This document shows positions 21,196 through 34,600 of a stretch of 64,000 bases of DNA, piece after piece. Position 1 is the stretch's first letter. Each line of letters opens with the position of its first letter. The translations under genes were made by a program, and so were the position numbers. A model generated the notes under the pieces. The model was not told where the DNA came from. It ran no database searches and worked only from the letters and a program-made list of their open reading frames with translations. Source of the DNA: Oikopleura dioica (Eukaryota > Chordata > Appendicularia > Copelata > Oikopleuridae); the NCBI GenBank assembly GCA_907165135.1, contig OU015568.1, positions 16,441,208 to 16,505,207 of the forward strand, in the 5' to 3' direction.

Positions 21196-22083
21196 TTCGA
21201 GGAAAAACTCGAAGAGTTCTCTCTAGCTTTCTCATTTTCTTCAAAATTGTTTTTTTTTGACAGCAAAGCGACTTCAGTTTTATTCAAAAAGATGAAGTGA
21301 ATGGTGAGAATGGGGCTAATCGGATGCCGACAGTGGATTCTCGAAATCAAGATTTTCCCTTTTTTGCGCATTTTAGCCACTCAGGAGGAAGCTCTTATGA
21401 ATGAAGCTTTTTCTGATATGAAAACATCAGAAGCCCATCCGATATTTATCAAAATCCTCGACACGCCGACTGGTGAATTCTGCTTCTGATTGATCTTGTT
21501 ACTGCCTGTTGTTGGACTTTTGAAAGATCAACACGCATGAACAGGTTTATTCCAAAAAAATTATTCATCGTCAGAGCTTGACCCTCGTAATTCTGATAAT
21601 CCAAGCTAGCGTAACCCAAAAGCAATTATTTCTTATCGCATCTGTTAAATTGAGCCATGTTATGAGAAGAAAAAGTACCTCAAAGAATTATACGTGTTGT
21701 TTATTTTGATATAAAGCATATTTTATTGCAGGCTTTTTTTTTTCAGAATAAAAGATGAAACGAAAGAAGGGAAGGCCGTGGTGCTGGAATAATTGAGCGA
21801 AACAATAAATTCTCGCAGGTGAGTAGCATTTTGAATTATCTATAACTTCTCCCTGAGCGAGAATTAATCACGTTCTCCTCCCAGCTTTAGAAAGTGAATA
21901 ATTAAGAAAGTGAGAAGGGAAGAGGGAGAAAAGAGAAAGCCCACTGTGTCACTTGAAATTTACAGTATTTTGAGAGAGTCGCACAATTATTAGAGATCAA
22001 TGGAAACGCGAGAGTAAATGAAATTTCTCAGAAAGAATTAGAAAGAGGTAAGATAAGAAAATAAAGAGGTCTCGAGGCTGTAG

Positions 22084-22232
22084 TCGGCAACCTGTGTAGC
22101 AAGCCTGACTCAGGGAAGATCTCTATTGAAAAAAATGTATTCGAAGCTTTGCGGCTTCGTTTTAAAAATAGCCGCCACGCGGCTTATCATTCGAGTTCTT
22201 TCACACCCTGACTCAGGTTTTCTACACAGGTA
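22084..22232. mobile_element. family A MITE
   Basis: TCGGCAACCTGTGTAGCAAGCCTGACTCAGGG on the left, CCCTGACTCAGGTTTTCTACACAGG on the right; one degraded GCCGC hairpin inside. Confidence 0.7.
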
Positions 22233-22256
22233 GTTTCCTGTATCCGAAAGTTTGAT

Positions 22257-22478
22257 CGGCAACCTCTGTAGATAACCAGAGTCAGGTTTTTAAGAGAGAA
22301 AATGAAAAGCCGCGTAGCGGCTTTTTTTTTTGAAACTGTAGCCGCTATTATCTATTTAAAATTTTTAAATAGATAAGAGTGAATACGTTGCGAAGCCGCT
22401 TTGCGGCTTCGTTTTCAGAAAAAGCCGCTACGCGACTTTTCATTTTCGCTCACAAAATTCTGACTCAGGTTTTTAGAC
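22257..22478. mobile_element. family A MITE
   Basis: Starts CGGCAACCTCTGTAGATAACC and ends TTCTGACTCAGGTTTTTAGACG; three internal hairpins (GCCGCGTAGCGGC, GCCGCTTTGCGGC, GCCGCTACGCGAC). It lies 25 bp after the previous copy in the same orientation. Confidence 0.7.
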
Positions 22479-22633
22479 GTCATCATCGGTACATCCCTTT
22501 TTTATCCCTCAATTTATCGCCTTTACCAATTTTGAACACCCCACGAAATTTCAATCAGATTCGTAAATGACCTACCCTTGTAGCTGGCGAAATCTAAAAC
22601 GTGTACTCGGAAAAGGAATCTTGAGCTTCGGAA

Positions 22634-25600
22634 ATGCGGAAGAATAAGGAAGGGGGCGGCGCGCAATCCAACTTCCTAGAAGCGATCATCAGAAAGTCAA
22701 ACACGGGTAATCCATTTTCACTCCAATTACATCACATCGCATTTTCTACGTGCCAGGCTGCCAGCTGCAGCAGATTTTATTCTAAGCAAGTTATCGCAAT
22801 TTAAAACTAGAAGGGAATTACTTTTTATCGCGCGAAAAGTCATGCAAAGTGCAGGGCTTTTACTCAGAAGCCGATTTGCTGTTGATTTTTTCTTTTATCG
22901 AACACTTGGTTAGAACATGGTTTAGTCCAAAGATAATCGCCCAAAAAATAAATCCGATAGAATACGACAAACTTGGCTCGGCAAGCTCTGTCCGAAACCT
23001 GAGTCAGGGCCCTAATGAACATCAATGAAATGCCGCGTAGCGGCTTTTTTAAAAACGAAGCCGCAAAGCGGCTTCGCGAAATTACTATTAGAGTCTTTTA
23101 TTAAATTTGGGCGAAGCGGCTTCGCTTTAAAAAAGCCGCGACGCGGCTTTTCATTGATATTCATTAGGGCTCTGACTCATGTTTCGGAAAAAGCTTGCCG
23201 CGCCCAGAACAGAGACTTTTTTCAAAATCTCAATTCCAAGATTGACGATGAAATTATCGTATTTGAGCCCAAGATTGCCCATTTTTTTCTTCGATCTTTT
23301 CTATGGTTTTCTAAGTTAACCCGCTGATTTTTTTTGATTCCCAAGAAAAAACGCTTCTTTTCCTTGCGCAACTATCATCAACACGCATCAGCTGAAAACA
23401 ACCCTGAGAAAACTACAACTCCAAGATTCGAGATTAACCTGCTCCAGATCATGCGAGAGGTCCCTTTGCTTCTTTCTAGGAATTCATGCTTGCAGTTTCG
23501 GATCACGGTGAAAATTATGTTTTTTCAATGATCAGTTCGAAGTTGATGAATTTTGATCGTCAACTTGAAAAAGAGCATAAAATTGAGCCGCGAGAAGAGT
23601 CTCATTGAGAGGACACTTTTGGGCGAAGTTTGAATTGATTGAGCTGACGTGGTTTTATTCTCAGTTGAATCATTTTTTTCAGTTTTTGTGGTTCAAGCGC
23701 TCTAACTAGCACAGGGGTTATGATTTCGTTTACATTTTAAGAAAACTTGAGTGAGCCGCCAACAGATCCGCATTTTATACCATGGAGTTGAGCTCTAAGG
23801 GGAGATTAGAGAATCTGAGCGACCCTGGCCCTGAGAGTCGCTCGATGTGCAGCGCGCGCAATTTCGCGGCAAGAGCACCTAGTCATGGCAAAAACCCTCG
23901 TCGGCTCTCTTATTGGCTCAGACCCCTTTACTTTCCAGATTCTGTTCTTCAGAATCTCGAGATTCTTCTAAACCGCAAAGCAAGCGTGAAAGAAATTTTC
24001 TAGACTTCCCCGACAGTGATTTGTGCGGGATACGGGAAAGAGGGGCCAGGGGCTTTCTCCCCAAAGAGTTAAACTTCATGGTACTCAGTCGGATGAGAGC
24101 GTAAAATTTGAAGTAGATAGAGCGAAGAAAAGTATTCAAGAATTTTCCGCAGATTTTCTCAATCAAGTGGCCTTGATCAGGTTCTTCCACCTGCTGAATT
24201 TTCGATATTAAAAGGGATCTTTTCAGCGGAGAAGTATAAGAACAGAAATGAAACAAAAGCATACAGATATAGTGCGGTCATTTGAAGCATAAGAAATGAA
24301 GCTTTTCATATTTCAGGAGTAAAAGAGCATAATTCCTTGAAAAAATTTATAAAAATTGAATAAACGTAACTTCCCGTTAATTTTCCCCCTTGCCTTTCTT
24401 CCTTCTAAAAAGCCTTATCAGGTCGAATGTGCATTCAATCATTTTCCAGCACTTTAAAACTGCAGCGTAAGTTTTAATCGCCCTGAGCGATTGATCTTCC
24501 ATCATTTGAAGCATTTCCATTTGAAGCCTAAAAAACTCAAATATTAATCAATCAAGCATTTTTTTCTAGCAGTTTCTGCGAAAATCACCATCAGAGCATT
24601 TTAAAACGTGTTAAAATTGCATTTTGAAAGGAAAAAAAAACTGATAAGACAATTTTTTTTGTTCAAAAATGATTTTCAGCTGGCTCATTTCTCCTGGCAA
24701 ATGCGAAGATACAGGAGAGGGTTCATTCATTTTTTCTCGCTTTTTTCTTGGTTGAACAAACACGCGTAAACTCAGCATTAAATTAGGTACACGAGCTTGA
24801 CTCGTCATGCAACAACCACAAAATTCGAGGTTAGCGTCTTTTAACATACCTAAGACATTTTGACATTTGAGTGTGTATTTGAGTATTTCTCAGGCGGGAA
24901 GCAAGCTGACAATACGTCAGAACAGCTATAAGTTGAATTTTGAGAAATAGCGGAGCGTAAAAGAGAGGATTTGAGACAAAAAACGTTTCTTTTAGAAATC
25001 AATCTGAAAGTATTTTTCGCTAGAATTTTGTCAGCGATAACGAAATTTTTCATCAATCCTCTGATTGAGGATGGTGCCAGAAACCGACAAAAAATTTCGA
25101 CAAATTTTGCGTGGGCGGCTTCTCGGCTGCTGATTTCTAGTTTACCGAATCCAGGCTTCTGATTGGTTGAAAATTTCCTTGCAAAATTTGTCGAAATTTT
25201 TTTGTTGGTTCCAGACACCTCCCCTCTGATTGGTCGAAAAAAAGCTTCAACCAATGAAGAGAAAGATAGAAAATTTCGTTATCAGAAGAAACGATTGTAG
25301 AAAAAAAAAACCGCTCCAGAAATACCTTGTTATTCTGAAGAAAAGACCACGTTTTTCTAGCGTCACCAAAAATTGATAACCTTGGGAATAATATTTGAAA
25401 ATTTCGTCACCACCTTGCTCTCGCCTTAAAATTTGAGCTGTAGTCTTAATCCTTTTGGATTAATAATTATCCACGCAAGCCTGATTAATGATCCCTCGGT
25501 AGGGCCTACCGATCGTCTACTCGTCGGATAAATTCACCTACACGACAGGATACACGCGCGGGGATGTCTTGTTCAAGTCAATCAGTTTGGAATTCATGGC

Positions 25601-28600
25601 CGGCCCGAAGACGGATAATGCCATTTCCATGATCGAAAATGGCATGGAAAAGCAAGAAACATTCCAGGTAAGGAATTAAGACGATCCCGCTTTGGGGGGA
25701 AATGCGGGAATGCCGAGAAAATAACTAAGGGAACTAACGTCGTGGAAAAAATTGTTGTTTGTAACGTTATCTTACTGGAAAGTTGTAAATTGGCTATTTT
25801 TTGTTTGTCTTACCGGACTTTTTGTATTTTTCCAACTACCCACTAAAACAGTACTGATAACAGGAAAATTACTGTTGATCTTCGTAAGTAAAACATCATG
25901 TTTTTTTAGGTCGATGCTATTTTTTACAAACGATCTGGAGCGGCGAGAATGTTTCAGATTCAATGTATTCCGATAAGAAATCATAAAGGAACTGGTTTCA
26001 TAAGGAAAATCAAGATTATTTTTAAAGGAAATTAAAATTTTAGGCAAAAAAGAGGGGAGGTATCAGGAACCAACAAAACATTTTCGACAAATTTGCGTGG
26101 AAATTTTTAACCAATCAGAAACCTGGATTTGACTAATGGGCCAATCAGCAGCCGAGTAGTCGCCCAAGCAAAAATTTTCGAATTTTTTGTTGGTTCCTGA
26201 AGTCACCCCAAAAATACTAAATCTGAAGATTGCGGGTTCAACTCTTGACAAGAACATGATTTTTTCTTCCGTTCTATCTTAAATTTTTTTGGGAAGTAAA
26301 ATTCTTGAATGGAAATATTCTAGTTTTCTGAACGCAAGTTTGCTTCAATTTTCCTGTCATCTGCTACAAAGATCGAGTAGATCCTTATAGCATAACTTTC
26401 TCAGAGGCTCATTTCGAAAGGGCTCAATCAAACCAATTACAGAGGAAATCATTTTCTACACGGTGCATTTGCACGAGCCCGAGCTAAAATCGCCAATGCG
26501 CCGCGATGGTCCTGGCAGATTTGGGATGTTTTCTCGCTCAAGTCGCCAGACAAACCCAGGTACGACTCTTCTAGCTAGCATTTATCGGCGGCACAAATTG
26601 ACACGTCTGTGTATTCTTATCTTTTGCATCATTGCCCTGACTCGTATTTACTCGAAGCAACAGCGGTAATTTTTGTGAACAGTGAATGAGCAAGTTTTTT
26701 TTTTCTGAAAAGCTAGAACACTTGTTTTTTGTTTTTATTCAGCTGACAAAACGGCTATATGGTAAGGTTGATTTTCAAGTTTTTTTTTCTTTTTCAGAGG
26801 AAAAATAATTGGCAACTTGACATTGCTTATAAATTTCCTCGAATGGTCATTTCAAGAATTCTTGCCATACGTAGACTCTGCGTCTTGAAACCGTCATTGT
26901 TATGTAATGTCCGCCTTCCAGCATACTAAAAGTATAGTTAACTTCTCAATACACGGGCGCGCGACTAAGCGCTCAAAACACGGGGTCGGGAAAACCGACC
27001 ACCAAGCATTATTCAGCCCCGCGCGGCGCGCGAAATCCGTAGTGTGAAAAACAGCGCCGACTATGTTGACCTCTTATTCATGTTACCGTCGAGGTTATGA
27101 GTTCAAAACTATACTGTAAGAAAGCTTGAACACTCTGAGCTGACAGCTATTCACTAACGATATTATCAAGGAAAAACAACCTCCCAATTTTTCGATAATG
27201 AGCTCGAGAGAAATCTGGTGCAAAACGCCATCCCTCTCGAGAAATTTCATGAAACTTCGCATAGTGGTTCGATTTGTTCATATAAGTGCACATTGCAAAA
27301 ATCAGGTCAAACGGATTGAAATTGAGGGACAAAGTCGCCGTGGTCGGTTTTACCGACCCCGTGTATTGAGAAGTTAACATAAAGATAACCACACGAGACA
27401 GAAGGTGTATTCGGAATACAGTATTCCACTGACTTTTCAAATCATTTTTTCGGTCATACGGAAAAGTCATTCACAAAAATGTCAGGATACCGAGCCAAAA
27501 TTGATTTTAAAAGGTATATTCGGTCAATAAATGGAGATTCCTCACACTTCAGCCGCGGAGCGGACATTAGTTTTTTGATCAGTTAGAAAACATGCTTGAC
27601 TTTGGTACCGGGTACCAAATTTCTGGTACCGGGTACCAATTTTGGTACCGGGTACCAATTTGGTACCGGAACCGTCCGTCTCCCCAAGAGGCTCCATGTC
27701 CAAAATTGACATTTTCGACTAAAAAAGTAAATACACTTACATTGTCATTTGCTTCTTTATGGTCTGCAGACGCGCGGAATAGCACCACAAAGACAATGCT
27801 CACGAAATCATGAGCAAGCTTAAAGGATAGCAGACGGCTTGTTTCAAAATAAGTGAAGGATTCTATAGACTATTGAATCTGTACAATATAGTCTATAGCC
27901 TATAGACTATTAGCCATAGAATCTATAGACTAAAGCTGACTTACTGTATAGACTAGGCTGGTAGCTTTGATATGAGATTAATTTTATTTATTAAATGATT
28001 TTTGAATCAAGTCGCCCGCCATCCTTATTCCAACTCATTTCTTTTCCTTCGGGAGGAATTCGGGCACAAAAATTATGTTGAATTGCTGTCTCTAAGAACT
28101 TAACGACGTCATCAATTTGGAGCTTGCTAACGTCACGCCTATCGCTTCGACAGGCTAGATCAAATTGATTTTGAGTATATTATATATACTTTAAGTCTAG
28201 AATTTAAACTATATTGATATAAATCTTTAGCCGCAATCCTGTTCCAATACAAGTCTCGATCATTTTTTATTCTTTCCAGGGTTGACCGTCCTTCATTTCC
28301 GAAGACCTCATGCCACCCTAAAAACAACAATCATTTTTTGAGAAGCTTATTCTTTTTATTTTCACCTTCTTCGAGCTGCTCATAAAATTTTTGAGGGTGA
28401 ATGTCAATTTCCCATAAGTCTTTCTCTTTCATGACTTTGTGGTAGCCCAAAGCCTCATGGAGATTGCCCATGCCAAAACCTATTGCCAATCGGAACCGAT
28501 TCACGAGAAGTTGTGTGAACAAATCCCAATTTATTTTCAAACCGTCTTCCGTCTCTTCTTTTGCCATTTTCAAGCGAAAATATATATAAGATGAATATAT

Positions 28601-31600
28601 GAGGCGTTTCTTCAAAGTATTTCCTGGCAAGTTTAACTTGTCAAAATAAAAGTTATTCATAAGATCATTCATCAATATCGTATAATTTCAGAATACCTTC
28701 AAAAGCTTCAACAATTTGCTTCAAAATAAAAAGCGTTTATTTTCAGAAGAGTGCAATGAAGACATGTTGCGAATCCCCGAGCGAGAAAGCAAGACGGGCC
28801 CGGATGTCAAACTCCTCGACACAAGCAGTCAATCCGTCCCTGCTTATATTATTCTTCATTATGGAACGTTCAAGCAGATCTGGGGCTGGTTCATTCTCTT
28901 ATTGCCATGAAAGGGTCCCCAAAAATCTGCCAAAATAGATAAGCTTCTCCTCTTGAAAGGAAACTCTCCTTCTTTCTAGAGATTTTTCTCGAGGGGCAGT
29001 TCTTGTAAGTGAATCCACTTAGACCTAATTCAATCAACGTTGAGCTGGCGTCTCATTTTGGTAATCTGTCTTCATTATATTTTCTGACAAGATAAGCGAG
29101 TATTTTTCCCATGTTCTATGGAACCTATCAGACTCAAAACAGCGCCGCTCTAAAATTTTTAGTCCAAATAAAGGAGCGCTGAAAACAACGCGTTTGCGGA
29201 CCCTCTAAAATAGACATTTTACACCGCAATGATGGTTCCTTACAGTGTAGCATTTAATCATAAGGATCAATTTGGCGCAGGAAAGTGGTGATTTCTCGTT
29301 CTTTTGGAAGAATGAGTCGATTTCTCGCAAAAAAGAAAATCGAGTTTTGCGTTTGTGTTTGACAGTTTTGAAAATTTCACGTCAGCGTCGCATTATCCAG
29401 AATATACACTGATAATCGACGCAAAGAATTTATCAATAAATAATCTTGCGCACCACGGAGCAGCTCAGAGATGGGAGAAGATGAGCTGGCTCGTCATTGA
29501 CAGCATGGTCGATGTTATCTTCATTGCTGATGTCGTTATTAATTTCATGACTTCCATTGTCTCCAGCAGTGGGGAAGTTATTATGGACCCAAAGGTAAGT
29601 TATGCAACAAAAATATTTCTAGCCAATCAGATTCCTGTATTCTCTCTTTCAGCCAATCAGAAGCCGAAAAGGCGCCAACGCAATAATCTAGCCGATTCTT
29701 TCGCCTTGGCGGTGATTCGGCTGCTCATTGGCTGAAAATTTTGCGAATGGTTTTTCATTGGCTAAAAATTCGAAAAATTTTCATGCTTCTATTCGTTGAA
29801 AACTTTTCCCTTGAAAACCCTTAATTCTTAAAAATAGATCATCCGCATGAACTACGTCTCAAATTGGTTCTCATTGGATTTACTTTCCTGGTAAGGACGT
29901 TTATTTTACGCAGCTGCTTTATCTCATTCTTCCCCAGTCTGCCTTACGATCTCATTAATTATATCATCTCGGGCGAGGACGACGAGCCAGGAACTACTGA
30001 TGGAGGAATTACGTCTCTTTTCTCGGCTTTGAAAGTGGCGCGACTTTTGAGAGTGGCAAGAGTTGCTCGAAAACTGGACCATTTTGCCGAGTACTCAGGA
30101 ACTGGGCTCCACCCGTTTTTGGAAAATTAAGGGGGTAGAGGTCGAATAAGCTTATTTTCAAGTTGACATTTATTGATTATTTTACTAAGTAGTATTCTGA
30201 ATTAATCTTCTTAAATCGAAGTTGAGACCCTTAAATTTTACCTACTGAATAAAATCTGTTTGAGACTTACGCTGTCTACCCCCTTAAAAGTCACATCAGA
30301 CGCTTCAACTGTCATTTTGGCGTCTATTTTTGACTCGAGATGTTTTAGTTTTGATCTTTTGATCTTCAAATTCATGTTTTTTCGAAAAAACTAACACTCT
30401 TGCAGAAAAAGAAACTCCTCCCTAAGAAAAATCGTCATTTTGGCCACAAGAACATTCCCAAAATTGACCAGGGCCATAACCACGGTAACGTTACCGCGTC
30501 TGGTCGGACTCAAGAATCCGCGAGAATCTGCAAGCAAATGGATTTCCACGATTGAAGACGTTTTCGTTCTACGAAATCTTTTTGTTTTTAACTTCTTATT
30601 TTTTTTATCAGAACTGCTACGTTTTTCACCTGGAGAGATAATGCGTTTTAAACAAAGTTTAACACAGCCATTGAACGAAAAAAAGTGATAACTTGATAAT
30701 TTTAAAATATTGTAATTTTGTTTTTTTTATAACAAAAAACTGCGGAAAGAATAGCAACGTGGCTTTATTTTTTGTTTTCGTGAAGCAGATGTCTTAATTT
30801 TTGATTATGGTTTCTTGCACACTAATTAACAAATGTGACCCCCTTATATTTTCATCAAATTTGTACAATTTGTACGAGAAAATTACCAGGCTTTTCTAAA
30901 AATAAAAAATATTTTTTCTTGACTCGAAATATAATTCTTTCTTTAGGTTTTATATTATCAAATAAAATAAGGGTATCACCATGATTTAAAAAAAAATAAT
31001 TTAAAATGGTTATCTCTCTTTTTCTGAGCCTCTTTTTCGTTCAGAATATAATTCTTACTTTTATATTTACTTACTATTTTATAAAATAAAATAAGGGTGT
31101 CACCATGTTATTTAAAAAATAGCTGATAATAATTATCCCTCTTTTTTGAGCTCCCTTTTTTGAAATTATTTTTGTCCCTCAAAAATAACGTCGGATATAC
31201 CCTTAAATTTCAAGAAGAAACACGTTATACCCTTATTCGTGTAAGAAGCTTGAACGCGCACTAGAAAAATTGACAGTTGAAGTGTCTGACGCGGGAACAA
31301 GCGAAAACGGTATTCCCAAGTCTGGACTGACGTTGAGCCCAGTTGAAAGGCGTCATGCTTATTCTGCTTGTCTGGAAGGGCTCATGAAAGTCGTCTCTTT
31401 CAAGCGCGGCGGGAACGTCTTTTCTAATTCGGTTCCGAGAAGACGTTCTCTGCGACCGCAAGAATCCAACCCGTGGATGATTTTTCAGTTTTCCGCCACC
31501 TCCGGCTGCCCACCGACGTGTGTTAAAACCCTTCTGCTGAAATTAACAAAGCGCCCTTTCGTTACTTTTTACGAAACATAGAAATTCCATCACATTCATT

Positions 31601-34600
31601 TTAGAATAGAGGTATAAAAGTGACACTCTTCATGTACATTAATTCCTGAAAGACTGTGCTACAGTAACTGTAGAAAATGGTTATGTGACATAACTTATGT
31701 CGCGAAGCCGCTTGGCGGCTTCGTTTTAAAAAAGCCGCTACGCGGCTTTTCATTTAGGCCCTTCAGAATCTGACTTAGTTTTTTTTAGTTAAACAAATTT
31801 ACGGAAGTGATTTTATACATCAGGGTTTTGATTGGCCGGCAGGCAAAATATAGCAATCTTATTGGTCATCCAAAGATGCGCTTCCATAGATTGGTTTAGT
31901 CCGTTTTTTTACTAGCCAAGATCAGATTTTTATGAATCCTTAATCTAACCTTAACCCTAACCCCAATTCTCCGGCGCCTCTGTTTCGAATGTTGTCCCAC
32001 GTTTCGCTAGACTAAGTAATTTTTCAAAAGGGTATTCACTGAATTTTCACTTCCGTTTGAGGCGGAATTTTTACGTGATTTTGAATTCGCTTTTTGGCTT
32101 GTCTCAGTAAGAAAACAAACTCACGTTTCTTTGGATTTAAGTTTCAAATAAGAGGCCCTTTTTATCAAACTGCGTGCTCATTACGTCCTAGGTAATAATC
32201 TCTAATACAGGTCCTAATCGACTTCTGTCCTATCTAAATTGCTTCATCTTCCCAGATCCGCCACTTGAAAAAATGAGTGAGATCATCAGAAAGCGACAAA
32301 TAAAGTTAGTCAATTTCTTGGGCTGAGAATTATTGATTTGACACGGGTTGGAAAAGGCCACGTTCCTTGTTCTGAGGAAGTGGATTTTGATTCAAGAGCT
32401 TTTTGACTAAGTGCTTTTGGATTATTCGGGCACTGGCTGGCGTGTCTTTGGTACTCGATTGGGATCCAGGAACTCTGCAACAAAGAAACTGGCGAAGCTT
32501 TACATCCAGGGCTTCCTCAATAAGAACTTTAATATTTGATTCGAAAAAATAAGCAAAAAATCATAGCGAAAAAATTGCAGAAAAATTTTCAGCCAATCAG
32601 AAGCCCGAAATCTACTTACCGTCCAATCAGATATGCTCCTATCCAAATTTCCTTGGTAAAACCAATATGAGCTTCTGATTGGCTGATTTTTCTCGCCCTT
32701 ATTTTGTTATTAAAAAAGAGGAACTCCAAACTCAGCATTCTTGGCTCATAATAATGGGCGAAACCATCAACAAGCCCTTCAAATTTGACGTCGACTGCAA
32801 CTGGGACTGCGAAGTAGACAACCCTCAATACGATGCTACAAAGCTTGAAAGCGATGAAGAGAAAAAATTATGGATTTGTCCTTCGTCAAGCGAGTGTTAT
32901 TCAGGCACTTGGGTCGTCAAATCAGCCGCGTAAACGTTAGAAAAGCCACGCGTCGATCCAAAGGGATCACTTGCCACTTATCCGCTAATTTGCGGAGAAG
33001 GTGGAAGAAGGTTCAGTCGAATTTTACCGCGAGATCTTATCAACAATTCTAGCGCATTCATAAGACAAACCAATCAAAAAATGTGAATTTAAGATGCTAT
33101 CCAATCAGAGAACGTTTTTCGAAGGCGCTAAATATATAAAAACGCCATCTAGCGATCGATTTTCATTTTTGAAGAAAACTCGATTTTTTTTCAAGAAAAG
33201 ATTAATTCGTAAAACAAATCTGCCGTGTCCTCGGAAAAGAATCGCGGATTCCATTCGCCACAATGTGACATCTGGCGTTGGGCAACCGCATAAGTACCGG
33301 AGGTGACTTGCTCAAGTGTTCTTGGCGACGTTTAGTGTCCAGCAATATCTTCAGCTTTCCAAATCTTCGAAAGCAAACCAGTCAGTTTTTTGTCAATTAT
33401 TCTTCGTAAAATGCCTCGTGTGGGGGATGGAAAGTAATGGCATTTTTGACTCGATAATCTTAGGGTTTTCACTTGTCGTAGAACTTGCCACGATGGGTCG
33501 AAATTCCTGCGGGATCAATGAATTGCTGTTTTCTTTATGCAACTGTAGCAAGTCAAATTGATAGTCGATTTAGAATTCAACATTTATTCGTCCGGAATTT
33601 CATTTATCTCCAGCCCAAGTATTTACTCCCAGGAAGGTCGGTTTTCTCGTAAAAATGAGTTTTTCTTCCCCAAAAGAATGTAAAATATTAATTGTGGTTC
33701 CTTTTTTCCTAATACGAAAATACCGATTCTCATAAAATTGAGCTCGTGGCTGGAAAATCCTTAGAATTTTTTTGAAAAGAAATCGCTTTCGTGGTCAATT
33801 TTTGGCGAGCCAAGACATTAGCATCGCTTTACTTCGTGATGACTTCGCTTACCTCGGTTGGCTTCGGCAACGTCGCGGCAAACACCGCAGCGGAGCAGAT
33901 CTTCTGCGTCTGCATGCTGATTTTCGGCGCTTTGCTGTACGCGACCATCTTCGGAAATGTGACGACCATCATTCAGCAAATCTACGCGGACACAAATCGA
34001 TATCACGACATGCTTTCTTCTGTCAGAGAATTCATGCGACTTTATCAGGTACCAAAGAATAAGATGACACGAAAAAAAATATGTTGGCTTTTGATAAGAA
34101 AATTTATCTTTTATTAAAAATTTTTATCACAGAAATTTTAGAAAGGTCCTTAAGGGATCCCCCCCTGTTTTTTCAACTCTTTATCAGGGGTCTCTTTATA
34201 GCATATTTAGATTCCCCATGTTCTGAGGATCATTTTGATGTATCATACTTCCCCTTTACGAACATCTTTACCCAGAATTCTGGCCCTCGAAAGTCGTAAA
34301 ATTGCATATAAATTGTACTTAGCGTGAAAATTGCAATTTTTTTCAACTTTTCAATGTCAACGAAACCAGACGAATAAGGGGTCTATCGATAGCTTAGAAT
34401 GCAAGGAGAAAGAATATGATGACCGCACTAGAATTTTTGGCCATATATTGGCGCTAGAGAGCTTATTAAAGCCAGAAAAGGGCTAAAGTAGCATCAAAAA
34501 GTTGTTCTTAAGAAAATTTTTTTCTTACTAGACCAAAAAGGTTCTCTGTACTAGAGATTGTAGATTAGGCTCTATTTTTTCAGAATCTTGTTTCAGATTG

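Larger units (their letters stand above)
21196..22633. other. intergenic; duplicate of the HPF1 3' end and two family A MITEs
   Basis: About 21460-21515 repeats the HPF1 terminus and 3' flank (GCCGACTGGTGAA.TCTGC then CTGATTGATCTTGTTACTGCC, as at 20010-20060), so a piece of HPF1 was copied here, without a usable frame upstream. The rest holds A/G-rich DNA and two transposons listed separately. I see no gene; the EAG promoter should lie at the right end. Confidence 0.5.

Noticed and set aside
31261-31581. Unrelated plus-strand frame of 103 codons ([20 protein letters not shown])
   Set aside because: The real coding sequence here is the 25-nt EAG microexon at 31350-31374 in another frame; the long frame has no homology or splice context.
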